From: Adiantum capillus-veneris
Lineage: Eukaryota; Streptophyta; Polypodiopsida; Polypodiales; Pteridaceae
Assembly (NCBI GenBank): GCA_014529385.2
Contig: CM043953.1
Coordinates: forward strand, 62,619,872 to 62,683,871
Reading direction: 5' to 3'
Length of the DNA stretch: 64,000 nt
The notes under the pieces were generated by a model. The model did no database searches. It saw only the letters and a program-made list of their open reading frames with translations, and had not been told where the DNA came from. Positions 10,464 through 22,308 of the stretch are shown here, piece after piece. Each line of letters opens with the position of its first letter. Within the stretch, counting starts at the first letter, position 1. The position numbers and the translations under genes were made by a program.

Positions 10464-10701
10464 TGTTGGAGCCCCATTTGTCCAACTGTTGTAATGAGCC
10501 CATCTTGTAAAGCATATCAAATTCCCATTTTTTGTCAAAGACGTCTTATCATTTTGATCCATTCGTCTAAGTTATGTAAAGATTAATCAATTAGTCAGGA
10601 CTCAGATTTGTTCACACTTTGTAATAATGAGTCGGATGATAAGTATGTTGTCTGTGTCGTGCTCTTGAGTATGAACAGGGGAGTAGTCAAGCCCTAAAAA
10701 A
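10464..10701 (+). repeat. 5' LTR of the giant element, with a 687-bp internal deletion
   Basis: Begins TGTTGGAGCC and ends CCCTAAAAAA. It aligns with 28400-28568 and 29256-29324 of the 3' LTR; the missing block is exactly 28569-29255, joined at 10632/10633. The deleted block includes the TATA-like motif TATAAAAG (28610-28617), so this copy probably cannot start its own transcript. Confidence 0.95.
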
Positions 10702-10702
10702 T

Positions 10703-10720
10703 TGGCGCCGCTGCCGGGGA
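10703..10720 (+). other. Primer-binding site (tRNA-Asp)
   Basis: TGGCGCCGCTGCCGGGGA matches the complement of the plant tRNA-Asp 3' end (TGGCGCCGTTGCCGGGG) with one mismatch. This primer is typical of Tat/Athila Ty3 elements. Confidence 0.9.
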
Positions 10721-12527
10721 CACAAGACCTTAAGTAGGGAGATCTACGTCACTCGTGTGATGGTTAGCTTACTTTAGTTTTGACTAGAGAGAGCTTAAAC
10801 TTTTAGAACAAGATCCAAGATAGAGTATCCTGAGGTCTAGTGGATAGCCAGGAAGCCTGTGTCTTGCCGAGCGTCTGCGACTAGTTAGATTTAGTTAAGT
10901 AGGATAATGTGGAGTTATGGTTTTTGGTTTTGAGTGCTTGTTATACTTGTGAAGAAATAGAGTGGAAAAACGTTGTAAAAACGCAAAAAACAAACAAAAA
11001 AGAAGAAACAATAAGGCTGTTTGCTTGCCTTGAAAGCAAAACCCACCCCATATACCCTTGAAGGGGGTGAAAAGAGTCGACATTGAAATTTATGATCCAA
11101 CACTCGCGAAAACATAAAAATTGTGACCAAAACCAACAAAAAAGAAACAGGTGATTGTCATAAGGAAACACTAAGTGAACCTAAAGAGGCCAAGAAGAGA
11201 TATAACCATTAGCCTAGGGTAAACTGACTGTGTCATGAGGTACGACTGATGTTCACAAGTTTAAGATGAAGTGTCATCAAATTTGCATCACTTCAAGTGC
11301 AATGGAGTTGTGAATTGTCAAAGAAAAGTGAAATTTGTGAAGTGCTTGAGTTTAAGGTCAAAATAAGTCCAAACTTCATAAAACTTGGGGAATAGACTTA
11401 TATGGGTACAGGGAACAAGACTATGCAAAAATAGACAAAAAATTAAATCCCCATTGCTCTCTGCCTGGTCTATCGCGATAGACTGATGAAGGTGGTGATT
11501 GACTAGCAACAAGGAAAAAAACCTTTATACCACAGGTTTAACACATCAATACAAGGGTACTCACAAAAATTGAGTGAAATTGAACACCATCTTGACCACA
11601 AAACTTCAAAACTGGTGTTTAGAGTCTGAATTCAGAGACAAGGGCAAGAATTCTTTGACCAAATGTCCAAACAGTGCCAAAATTGGTCAATGCACTACAC
11701 AAGGGGAGGCTGAACCAAATGTGGAGAAAACTTGAGAAAAATGCTAAAAAAGGAGAAAATGCCAAGTCTATCGCGATAGACTAGGGAAACTGCTGCTGGG
11801 GAACTTTTCTTTCAAATTTCCCCTAGGGAGAGCTTTATCAGTGCCTATATAACAGACACACCAAAATTCAAGGCATTTAGATCACTGAAGGTCAATCTGA
11901 GGTTCAGATAGAGAATCAAGCTCTGACTGAAATACTAAAAAGGAACCAAAACCCAACCCAAGTGTCCAAACTTCCTAAAACTTGAGGGATATGCTATAGA
12001 GGGTAACTAGAACTCAAGGGTAAAGTCACAATTTTGAATTGACTTGTGCTGAGCAAATTGTCAGCCTATCGCGATAGACTAAGAAAGTAGTGATTCAGAA
12101 ACATTTTGCAATTTGTGACTATACTGCTAGGACATACTCTCTATATAGATCCCAGCCATCATTTCATATTTGAAATTGGACCACCAGAAGACTGACTAAG
12201 TGGTTGTTGTATATACTTGAAAGATTTTTTGGTAATTCAGGGAAAACCCTTGTGAACAGACTAACCATCCTTGTGTAGATCCCAGAAGGAGATCATCACA
12301 AAGCCACACAAGAAGGAGTCCACGTAAGCTTTAAGTTTGCCAACCCAACTTTCATTCTTATGTATTTAAGGTCATGAGCCTTTGTTAAGTCGGGAGCTAA
12401 AAGTGTCAAAAGTCAAGTAAGCACCACGTCCACCGAAGAGAGTGTAACTCAGACAAGACTAGACCCATTAGCGCCAATCATTGAAGAGGGTAGTGATACT
12501 AACACTTCGTCGAAAAAGTCCTTCTTC
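10721..12527 (+). other. Long 5' leader of the giant element
   Basis: 1.8 kb with no coding signature. It holds three copies of an 18-bp palindrome at 298-bp steps (see the array at 11467-12080) and related short segments such as AAGTCCAAACTTC, repeated at a similar distance before the palindrome. The gag frame is open for about 150 bp upstream of the ATG at 12528, so a non-ATG start cannot be excluded. Confidence 0.7.
11467..12080. repeat. Palindrome array, leader copy (three sites, 298-bp period)
   Basis: Sites are at 11467-11484 (GGTCTATCGCGATAGACT), 11765-11782 (AGTCTATCGCGATAGACT, a perfect 18-bp palindrome) and 12063-12080 (AGCCTATCGCGATAGACT). Starts are 298 bp apart both times. The DNA between sites is largely diverged, so the palindrome is the best conserved part of an old tandem repeat. 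Confidence 0.9.
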
Positions 12528-14396
12528 ATGATGGGGAGTCAACATCCAGGAGGTTTCAATGGTGAAGGACCAATGCCAGGGGGGAGCACCTCCCTACATC
12601 CTTTAAACGAAACCAAGTTCACTATAATCTTCTTGGAAGGAACTAACTCAAGGGGAGCCTTAGTTTATTCTGACTATCGGGGACGCAAGTGTATTTGTAT
12701 TGAAGAAAGACCGGCTCAGAGACTAGAGATAATTTGAGTCTATGATGACGGAGACAAATTCCGAGACGAAAAGGGGAACCACTATCTGATAGTGAGTAAC
12801 CCTGAGGATTACAACAGATATGGGGATAACGTGGCAAAAGGGAAAATGGTTTCAGAAACCCAAGAACCGCCTCCTAACATTGATCGACCTAGAGCGCTTT
12901 TTATGTATGATAAAAAAACAACCAGGGTCCCAACTTATAATGAGAATGTAGGGATTTACAAGCATGAAAGCGAGGGAATAGTCTCTTACTTTCAATGCAA
13001 GGAACCCTACCCAAACGAATTAAGCAAAGACAAGGTTCTTTACTTATTTTCTTATGAAACTGTTATGGGGAAGGATATTGTTTTTTTTGACAGATACGGG
13101 CGAGAATACAAACGTATTCTCCCAGAAGAGGTTGAGAAGGCAACAGTTCCGGGAGCATCGACCTATGTCCCCGACGAAGTACTAAGAGCCACCTACACCC
13201 CTAGCAAGTCGACAAATCCCTTTTCAGAAGAGTATGACGCTACCTCACATTCTACCCAACAACCGACGTCCAACTACCAGGATCAACCAGCTACTCAGCC
13301 ATCATTGCAGGCATGGCTTCGACAGAGTGCTACATTAGAACAAGACCGAACCCGAGAGGGTTATCAAACCGCACGAGGGTTAAGGGATTTACAAGAACCA
13401 CCACTCTATGCACAGTATCAGAGAGAGAGTAATCCAAAGACTCAGGGGTCAACTGAGCCTGGAAGAACACCCCGAGAACGAGTTCGGAGAGATGAACCAT
13501 CTCTTGCAAGAACTGTTAGAAATTATGGATTAGGAGCACCATTGGGAGAGGAACCTGGCCACTACAGAAGACCAAAGGAGGTTTATCGACTAGGACGGGG
13601 AGATCCCATGATGAGATTTGTAGACCATCATAGAATTAGACCTTCTCAAGTGCAAAAATGGGTAAACAAGAAATATACGGGAAGCAGGGATCCGAGAGAT
13701 CATGTAGCAGCCTTTGTGCGTGTAATTAGAGCTGAAGAGGTGTTAGAATTTCCTACCCAATTTGCAGGATTCGGTTTAACCTTAGAAGATGATGCTGCTA
13801 CATGGTTTGACTCGGTGGAGCGAAGGGACTTTGAGTCTATGGAGGAAGTGTTTGACGAGTTTATCGAGGAATTCTCACAAAGGGAAATAGCTCATAATAC
13901 AACCTCACAAATCCATAAATTCAAACGCAAAGATGGAGAGTCTGTGCGAAAGGTAGCCCTCTGATTAAAAAGATATGTTAAGTTCTGTCCCGTGGAAGAA
14001 CTGCCAACTCAGTCCAAAATTATGCTTATATTTATTCAAGGACTAAGGAATGCAGATCTTCAAAAATACTTACATATGAAAAGGAGCACGACATTGAATG
14101 ATTTAACCAAGGAAGCTCTATACCTTGTGGACAATTGTGCGGTCTACAAAGAGGGTGAGTTCAAGGATCTTGACAATGATTCTTCCTCGCAACAAAGCGG
14201 AAGCAAGTCTGCTAAGACAACACTAAAAGGAGAAGTAGCGGTGAGCCAAGAGCAGCTTGTAGAGGAAGTGCTTAAAAAGATTAACTTGTATTCCAAACCA
14301 CAAGCTAAACAACCAAAATGGTGTGCGATTGAATAAAAATGGACAAACCATGGGACGGAGGAGTGTTATTATAACAAGGGATATGTGAGAGAATGA
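12528..14396 (+). pseudogene. gag of the giant element, with in-frame stops
   Basis: One reading frame from the ATG at 12528 is interrupted by TGA at 12735 and 13962 and TAA at 14334, and ends with TGA at 14394. The N-terminal third has no recognised domain. The capsid-like retrotransposon Gag domain spans about 13640-14130 (WVNKKYTGSRDPRDHV, then LEDDAATWFDSV and FIQGLRNADLQKYL). The segment after the 14334 stop (WTNHGTEECYYN) looks like the Tat-type zinc motif. The final TGA overlaps the ATG of the next frame at 14393 as ATGA. Gag would form the particle shell; as it stands it is cut into four pieces. Confidence 0.85.
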
Positions 14397-17134
14397 CCAT
14401 ATGCTCCGCAAGCTCTCAAATCCCACCGATGCCTAGATATCAGACAGGCAACCTACCAGGACCTGTAGGTGTAGAAAGACCACAACCAGTGTTGGGACAA
14501 CAACTACCCCTACCAGGATTACGACTAGTCGGCATAAGATACACACCCACAGTAACTGAGTCGGATGAGAAGGCTTTGGTACCTATGCATGCATACTACG
14601 ACGAGCCCAATGGATATGCAGCGAGCTCTGTCTATTATCCACCGGAAGAACCCTCTACACCAGAACCATGGAGCATGATAGGAAATACAGGACCACCAAC
14701 TGTTGCACAGGCAGCGGGAGAAGGACGATATAGCCTGGATGAAAGAACATTGTTGTTCATAGCCAACGGAGGCATGAGCGGGCAAAGAATTGCACACCAA
14801 CAAAGAGGAGCTCTAGGAGCACCTCAACAGCCTAAAGGACCATGCTACAAGTGTGGTGGAGACCATTGGCTGAGGGACTGCCCTCATGACGAAATCATTA
14901 GGGTCAACGCATATTGCACGGAGTGTGGAATTACTCACGTGATCCCTGATTGCCCTAAAAACCCAAGCAAAGGAGCAAAAACTACCTTGAATATGCTGGG
15001 AGCGCTGCCTTCCAGTGGAGGGTCAGAAAATGAAACTCCGATTCCTGTTAAGGTCTTGACGAGAGCCCAAGCTAGGAAAAATGACAATCAGCCCAAGAGT
15101 AACGATGAAAATCAAGAAGAAATCAAGACTGACAAGTCTAGCGTCAGTCGTGATAATCCTTGGAAAGAACGAAGAGCAAAAATGAAAGCTAGACGTGAGC
15201 GAAAACAAAAAGATGTAGAAGCTGAGCTAACGATAGCTCAAGAGCAACTTAAACAGCAAAGAGAGTCCGACTCTCTAAAATCAACGGAGGGACCAAGAAG
15301 TGCAAGCTCAGGAGGGTCGGTATTGGTAGATAAGATCAATGAACCCTTAGATGCAATCTTGCAAGCATACGAAGCAAGATTGAAGAACAGACAGACTCTA
15401 GAGCAAAGGTGGATGACATATCCATATCCAGAGATAGAAAAACAGAGACTAGAGATGTGCAAACAGCTGATTGAAACTGCACAAGCTTTACTGGAGCCTC
15501 CACCTATGGAAGTGGGAGATATAGTAATCAAACTACCAAACAATGAAACACCTCACAAAACCGAACAAAGGATACCCGATAAGATAGAAAACGTTAAATC
15601 CTTGCCGGATGTAGGGGATGCAAGAGACGTGCCTAATAGCACTGATGAATCATTGAAAGATTTTCCACCATATTCCCCTATTGTGGAAGAAAATTGGCCT
15701 AAAGAGCTATGGGAAACGGTCCGAAAAGCTCAAGAAAAATATGAGACAAAAATAGTCGAGTCGGCGCCTTTCTCGGAGTTGAACTTGAATAAGCCTCCAT
15801 GGGATTTAGACGTTAAATCATTTCAAGGGGATAATGGTTCAGTTGCATCCGAAGATAGCAGACCAGAATCACTCAGAACTTTGCCATCATATATGGGGGA
15901 CTATGAGGCAAGGTCAGAAATTCGAAGAGTACATTCTCAAAGAATAGGCGGGTCAAATCAATTGGACACTAAAATCCTAACAGACTTGTTGACCACTCCG
16001 ATCAAGTGCACAATCACATTGGCAGAATTGTTAAAAATTAGGCCAAGCATGTGGACCAAAGTGGGCAAATGTCTTGAAAAATTTGGCATAAGGAGACCTC
16101 TTAAGTTCTTCGAAACCGAGCTTAATGACACAGAACCGAAGAGAGTCAACACTAGACCAGTGCCACTCAACAAGGTAGGAGAGTATTGTGAAGGTGAAGA
16201 CGGCAACACAACCCTACAAGTTGAGTATAACGGCATAGAGACTAAGGTAATACTTGATAGTGGAGCTGGCATTGCCATTGCGACAAAAATGTTATGGGAA
16301 AAATGGGGAAAACCAGCAATACGAACAACTAGAATGAAATTGCAAATGGCGGATGGGCACATAGAAAGGCCTATAGGATTGCTTGAGGCAATTGTGGTAT
16401 CTTCTTGTGGCATAGAGTACGAACATACCTTTGCCATACTAGATTTCAGCAAGAAGAACAACTATGAAATTATCCTTGGTAGGCCGTTCATGAGGCAACT
16501 CAAAATGGTGCAGGACTGAGGGTATGATTATTTGTATCTAAGACATGCTGAAACTACTACACATGTAAACATGAAAAATCATAGCTACCATGATGTCACG
16601 AGAACCCCTGTGGAAGAATTTGACTCAGCCACCATTAGTGGATCAGAAGTCCCAGCATGGCTTTGTACGAAAAAGGAGATATGGATGTGTGGGGCATCTC
16701 AATGTAGTGAATTTGACCACAATGAAAGGACACTAGAGAGGGTCTTGGAAGACGATGCATATATACAAGAACCTTTTCCTGAAGAGAAGCTCGAACCCCT
16801 AGAATGGTCTCAAATTTTGTCTACATTGGATGTATGCATCAATGAAGTCACTCCCAACAAATTTTGTGATGAGAATGGCTACGATATCATACCATACTAC
16901 ATGTTGAGCAAAATTGTGGAGGAGGACGAGAACGATGGAGGTACTGAGAATATGAGGATCAATAAAACAGAAACGAAACTTGAGCTTAAGATAGTGGGCT
17001 ATGTGGACATCCCCAATAAAGAAATCAAGCAGGAGGGAGAAGAATTTTATGATTCTTCTGATCAAAGTGAAAACAAGGATAACGTGGATGACAAGAAGTC
17101 GGAAAATTCAGAGGGAGACGACAATCAAGATTAA
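14393..17134 (+). pseudogene. Zinc knuckles, protease 1 and linker of the pol frame
   Basis: 14393-16519 is open for 708 codons. It has two adjacent CX2CX3HX4C motifs (CYKCGGDHWLRDC and CTECGITHVIPDC, about 14840-14955), a long charged linker, and a retropepsin with DSGA at 16256-16267 and the closing strand IILGRPFM near 16470. A TGA at 16517 interrupts the frame, which continues as an acidic region to a TAA at 17132 and then into RT in the same frame. Protease would process the polyprotein. Gag is in another frame, so in an intact relative this frame needs ribosomal frameshifting or restart at the ATGA overlap. Confidence 0.85.
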
Positions 17135-19043
17135 GACAATGATGTCTTCTACAATTTCCCAAACCAAAGTGAGAGACGCCAAAAAAGATACAAGAGTAAA
17201 CGACACCATATCAGTCCACCAACCAAGCTGAGACCCATGCGGGAGTTTAAGGGTAAGACACATTTCCTTATGAACATTCATGCTGTTGATTGTGCAAAGG
17301 ATAAAGTATCAGGAAGATTTCTTAAGGTTGTTGAAGACTCAGGATTTAAGTCCAGACTATTGAAACCTAAGAAAACCAGCAAAGCAAAAAAAAGAGTTGC
17401 AACAGAAAAACTGAATGTTTGTGGTAGTCCAATTATGACGAAAATTGAACGGAAAACAAGATGCAATGAGTTGAAAAAAAAAATTAAAAATGTATGGACA
17501 ACTGAAATGGAAAGTAGCGATGGAACGAACGCTAGTGATGGGAGTAAAAAGATAGATGTACCTCCTCACTATTGTAAGTACACCATTCAGGAAAGAAGAT
17601 TGGTGGTTCAACAACCAATGAGGGAGCCAAAATCAAACGAGTCCTACGATGAGCCAGAGAATGCCAAGAAAATAGACTTAGCAGAGCTAGGAGAAAATCC
17701 TCGACCTGCTTACATTGCCACAGATCTAGGTCGAGAAGAAGAGGACTTACTGATCAAAACACTTAAGGAATTTCGAGATGTATTTGCATGGTCGTACAAA
17801 GATTTGAAGGGAGTGGATCCTAACATTTGTGAACATTCAATCCCTCTGAAGTCTTATGCAAAGCCAAGCAAACAACGTCCATACACATATAATGAGACAT
17901 TCGCCAAAAAGATAAAACAGGAGATAGACAAACTTATGGAGGCTGAATTTATTTATGAGATAGAGCACACGGACTGGGTGTCCCCGATAGTGGTTGTACC
18001 CAAGAAAAACGGAAAATTACGAGTGTGTGTGAATCTCAAGAAGGTAAACGCAGCAACAATAAGGGACAACTACCCTCTTCTTATCACTGAACATGTCCTG
18101 GAACGAGTAGCAGACAAGCAAGCCTATAGCTTTATGGACGGATTCTCTGGTTATAACCAATTGGGGGTCAAACTAGAAGATCAATACAAAACAACGTTTG
18201 CAACAGAATGGGGCATATATGCGTTTAGGGTAATGCCATTTGTCTTGACCAATGCTCCAGCCACTTTTCAGAGATTAATGACACACGCTTTTAAAGAATA
18301 CTTGCGAAAATTCTTGGATATTTACATGGACGACTTGTGTGTCTATTCTCTATCGAGAGAAGACCATATAGATCATCTTAGAAAGGTATTCAAAAAATGC
18401 AGAACGTATAGGATTTGTGTCAACCCAGAAAAATGTGTATTCATGGTACGACAAGGTAAAATCTTAGGCCACATAGTGTCGGCTAATGGAATTACCACTG
18501 ATGAAGACAAGGTAAAGGTGATCATGGAATTGCCAAGACCAAACACTGTACGAGAGGTACAATCATTTATGGGACATTGTGGATACTACCGACGTTTTAT
18601 CTACATGTACGTTGTAATAGAAAAACCCTTGTATAGTCTAATTACGCTCTTCATTTGGACCAATGAATGTGAGGAGTCATTCCAGAAACTAAAAGAAGCA
18701 CAGGTATCTGCACCAATTCTAAAAGCACCAGATTGGTCAAAGATCTTCCATGTACATGTAGATGCTTCGGCATTTGCAATAGGTTGTATATTAGCACAAC
18801 CAAATGAGGGTAAGACGGATTTTCCAATCAGTTATGCTAGTAGACAACTCAACAGTGCAGAAAAGAATTATACTACCACTGAAAGAGAAGGATTGGGTAT
18901 GATATATGCGGTAAAGAAATTTCGGCATTACTTACTCGCTAACAAATTCACATTCTTTGTAGATCATCAGGCACTCTTGTACTTAGTAAACAAACCTTGT
19001 AACACAGGACGAATTGTAAGATGGTTCATTGTTGTTGGAGTTT
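17135..19043 (+). pseudogene. Reverse transcriptase and RNase H of the giant element
   Basis: Same frame as protease 1, open from 17135 to a TGA at 19041. RT motifs are present: [45 protein letters not shown] and the catalytic YMDD at 18323-18334, all intact. RNase H begins around VHVDASAFAIG (about 18750) and keeps the TTTERE and DHQALLYLV motifs. The frame breaks at about 19025 by a 1-base insertion; the continuation (LLLEFDFTVV, ADHLSRL) is in the next frame. RT copies the element RNA into DNA and RNase H removes the RNA strand. Confidence 0.92.
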
Positions 19044-21018
19044 GATTTTACGGTAGTAGTTAAGAAAGGAAAAACTCATCAAAGAGCAGACCACCTTTCT
19101 CGATTACTACATGGCGAAAAAGCTACCGGGATAGATGATGATCTCCCAGACGCATACATGTTTAATATAGAGATGGTACCGAAATGGTCAGAGCAAATTA
19201 TTCCGTTGCTAACATATGGAATGAATCTTGACGACAAACACACGGTGGAAGACGTTAGACAAGCACGAAATTACACAATGCTTGCGGTAAGAATGTACCA
19301 TCATGGAAACGATGAAATTCTAAGGTTGTGTATAGGCCCAGAGGAGTACGAAGCGTATCTAGAGGAAGCCCATACACAAACAGGGGGATTCCATAGAGGA
19401 AATCAAATGATGTATGAACAATTAAGAAGACTTGGAGTGTATTGGCCAAGAAAGGCAGGCGATGTAGCTAATTACATCAAGAAATGCGACTTTTGCACAT
19501 CCAATACCACTGTGGATTATGCCACATTATACCAAGTGACAGTAGCACCCCCATGGAGTCATGCTATTGTGGAATATTTGACTAATAAGGAGCTGCCAAG
19601 AGATTTGTCTAAAGCCAGACAAAAGGCTTTACAAATCGAAGCGAATAGGTATACCCTCATTAGTGACCAATTGTATAAAAGAGGAATTGATGACCAGCTG
19701 AGGTTAGTTCCTCATGAAAATGACTACTTTCCATTATTGGAACAAGCTCATGCAGGCATAGCAGGAGGTCATTTTTCAGCAGAGAGAACCGTAAAAATCA
19801 TTATGGTTGCAGGTATATGGTGGCCGACCATGATTCAAGATGCAGCAGAATTCGTGAAAAGGTGTGATGAATGTCAACGCACTAAAGTACCAGTTAAAAG
19901 AGACGAAATGCCTTTAAGACCAATGATGAGTGCTCGAGCATTCGCTAAATGGGGATTGGACTTTGTTGGTCCTATCACTCTACCAGCGTATCGTTCACAA
20001 GCACAATATATCATAGTGGCCACGGATTACATGACCAAATGGGTGGAAGCAAAAGCCACAACAAAAGCAAACGCTAAAACCACGGCACAATTCTTATATG
20101 AATATGTGTTTACACGTTATGGCCTTCCAATCGAGCTGGTGAGTGATAGAGGGACACACTTTGTAAATGAAGTTATCCAACATCTCTTAAATGAGTTTAT
20201 GGTAATTCATCGCAAATCTGCACCCTATCATCCACAAGCCAATGGCCAAGCGAAAGCGACCAACAAAATATTGTGCACAGTTCTTACGAAACTGGTTAGT
20301 GAAACAAGAACAGATTGGGATCAGATGCTCTATTCGGCATTGTGGGCTTATCGAGTTGCATATAAAACAACACTCAATGCTACACCATTTAATATGGTAT
20401 ATGGGTTAAATGCAATATTGCCTATTGACTTTCTGATCCCCACACTAAGAGTAGCCACACAATTGGACTGGACAGGGCATGAACTTTCAGAACGGTTAGA
20501 GGACCTTGAAAAATTAGATGAGTTACGACTCAATGCTATAGCGGCCATATATACAAAAAAAAAAAAGACAACAGAAAGAGTTTTTTGACAAACATGTCAA
20601 GAACAAGGACTTTAAAACGGGCGACTATGTCTTAGTATACACCCTTAAACAGCATGCCAAAAAGCTAAAGAAAAGGGGAATGGGGCCTTATTTGATCCAA
20701 AAAATATCGTCCAGCGGAGCAGTAAAACTGTCGACACTAGATGGAAAAGAAATTCTGAACTGGATCAGTGGGTGTCGTTTAAAAAAATATCATATACCTT
20801 TAACACTGGAAATGTTGTTTCAACTACATTATGGAAAAACCTATAGACAGGAACAACAAAGAATTCAGGACCAGGCACAACAACAAGCAAAGGAACGGAT
20901 TGCTAAACGAAAGCAGTTTCTCAGGACAATAAACATGGTCACCCCAATGATGACTGACGAATATCCTCTTTCAACATCCCAAACAATCGAAGCGGATATA
21001 CAAAGCGACGAATTATAA
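19029..21018 (+). pseudogene. RNase H end, duplicated H2C2 motif and integrase
   Basis: 19029-20588 is open and gives the RNase H end, a first H2C2-like motif (HTQTGGFH to CDFC, about 19365-19500), a Tat-type linker (IVEYLTNKELPRD to LISDQLYKRG), a second H2C2 motif (HAGIAGGH to CDECQ, about 19745-19890), and the catalytic core with GLDFVGP and VSDRGTHF. The catalytic Glu, expected in NGQAEATNK, is Lys (AAA at 20253-20255). A run of 12 A at 20555-20566 shifts the frame; the integrase C-terminal part (KTGDYVLVY, MGPYLIQKI) continues in another frame to a TAA at 21016. The enzyme would insert the element DNA but is dead in this copy. Confidence 0.9.
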
Positions 21019-21024
21019 AAGACC

Positions 21025-22131
21025 ATGACAGACCTTAGGGCTCAGGACGATAGCATCATTGACAACTTGGGAGATACGTGGTGTAGTCCTTACATAAAAG
21101 CTTATGCAGGCACAAAACAAGTTGAAATCTATGCATTGCTTGACACTGGAGCAAAAATGAGTGTCATCAGCTTTGAGCTCTTTCAGAAACTTGGACCAAT
21201 GAGGACAATACCAGAGACACACCGGTTGAAAGTAGCATCGGGTGATGAGGTGACCACGGTGTGGTCTATTATAATACCAATCACAATGTAGGCACACTCG
21301 TACACTACAAAATTCCATGTACTGCCACCAAGTAGATCAGCAACGCCGTGTATCTTAGCAGTGTCATGGATGAAAGCTAACAGGGTATTCATTGATTTGG
21401 ATACTAATGAAGCATTGTTCAGAACTGAAAACTTTTCAGAACCCTTCTTATCATATAACCAATACATGTCGAGGAGGAAACAAAAGTCAATACAACCGCA
21501 AAGATCTGCCCAAAAACAAAGAGAGTTTAGAAGTCCAGCAACGTCTTATCAAAAATCAACAACCATGCAGGGAACCAGGCAAGTTTGGGTACGGCGTACA
21601 GAGCTAACCGAGGCACAATTACATCAAAAGAGGCAATACAAAGTTTGGATAAGGCACGACAGCCTAATTCCTATAAAAAAGGGGTCAGAAGAACAAACAA
21701 AACACCGAAAGCCAGCAAAACTTCAAAGAACCATAGTCAATCTGTCGAATACGCAACGGACTATATTGGTATGGCGGCCAAAATTGCCAATTCAAAACGG
21801 GCCAACAACACAAGAAGGGAGGCCAAAGATGACAATCGAGGAGTTATCTACAACTGTCAAGGTCAAGCCACATCATGCAAACAACACGAGGAAACAAACA
21901 GAATCAACAACAAAAACTACAAGGATCTATAAGACCCAAGTCATCAAAGCAGAAAGAAAGAATGTTCCACCAGATACGACAATATCGAATTCAAAGAAAT
22001 CACATACGCCAATTCAAAACCAGTGGAAAACAATCAAACAAAGAGCGGCAGATTTACAACTACTCCTTGCAAAGAAAATCTGCCAGCCAACTCAAGCTAC
22101 CACAGGAAGCCTCAACGACAAATGCCAATAA
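21025..22131 (+). pseudogene. Second retropepsin-like ORF downstream of integrase
   Basis: The ATG at 21025 opens a frame of about 369 codons with a single TAG at 21289. Residues about 34-115 look like an aspartic protease: hydrophobic strand VEIYALLDTGAKMSVIS with DTGA at 21142-21153, flap-like LKVASGDEVTTVW, and a closing strand CILAVSWM in the place of the usual ILGxxWL. The remaining 240 or so residues are basic and rich in Lys, Arg, Thr and Gln, with no known domain. It is in the same frame as the integrase C-terminal segment, separated by the TAA at 21016, so it was either a separate ORF or the end of pol. It differs clearly from protease 1 (DSGA). Function unknown; a nucleic-acid-binding tail is an inference from composition. 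Confidence 0.72.
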
Positions 22132-22294
22132 GCAAATCGCTTATACCTTCCTCTTACACTGCATAAATTCTTTCTACATGCATTGACTGCACATGCATAT
22201 AGGGCTATATTACAAGGCCTGCATCAGCACGAGTTCACACCCATGCACAACACATACCCTTGACGATACCCTGTTGTCCGGGAGGACTCCAACT

Positions 22295-22308
22295 AGGAGG
22301 GGGGGAGG
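22295..22308 (+). other. Internal polypurine tract
   Basis: AGGAGGGGGGGAGG is nearly identical to the 3' polypurine tract AGGAGGGGGGAG at 28388-28399. It lies 164 bp after the second protease-like ORF. It could act as a second (central) plus-strand primer or mark the former end of a shorter element. Confidence 0.65.
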
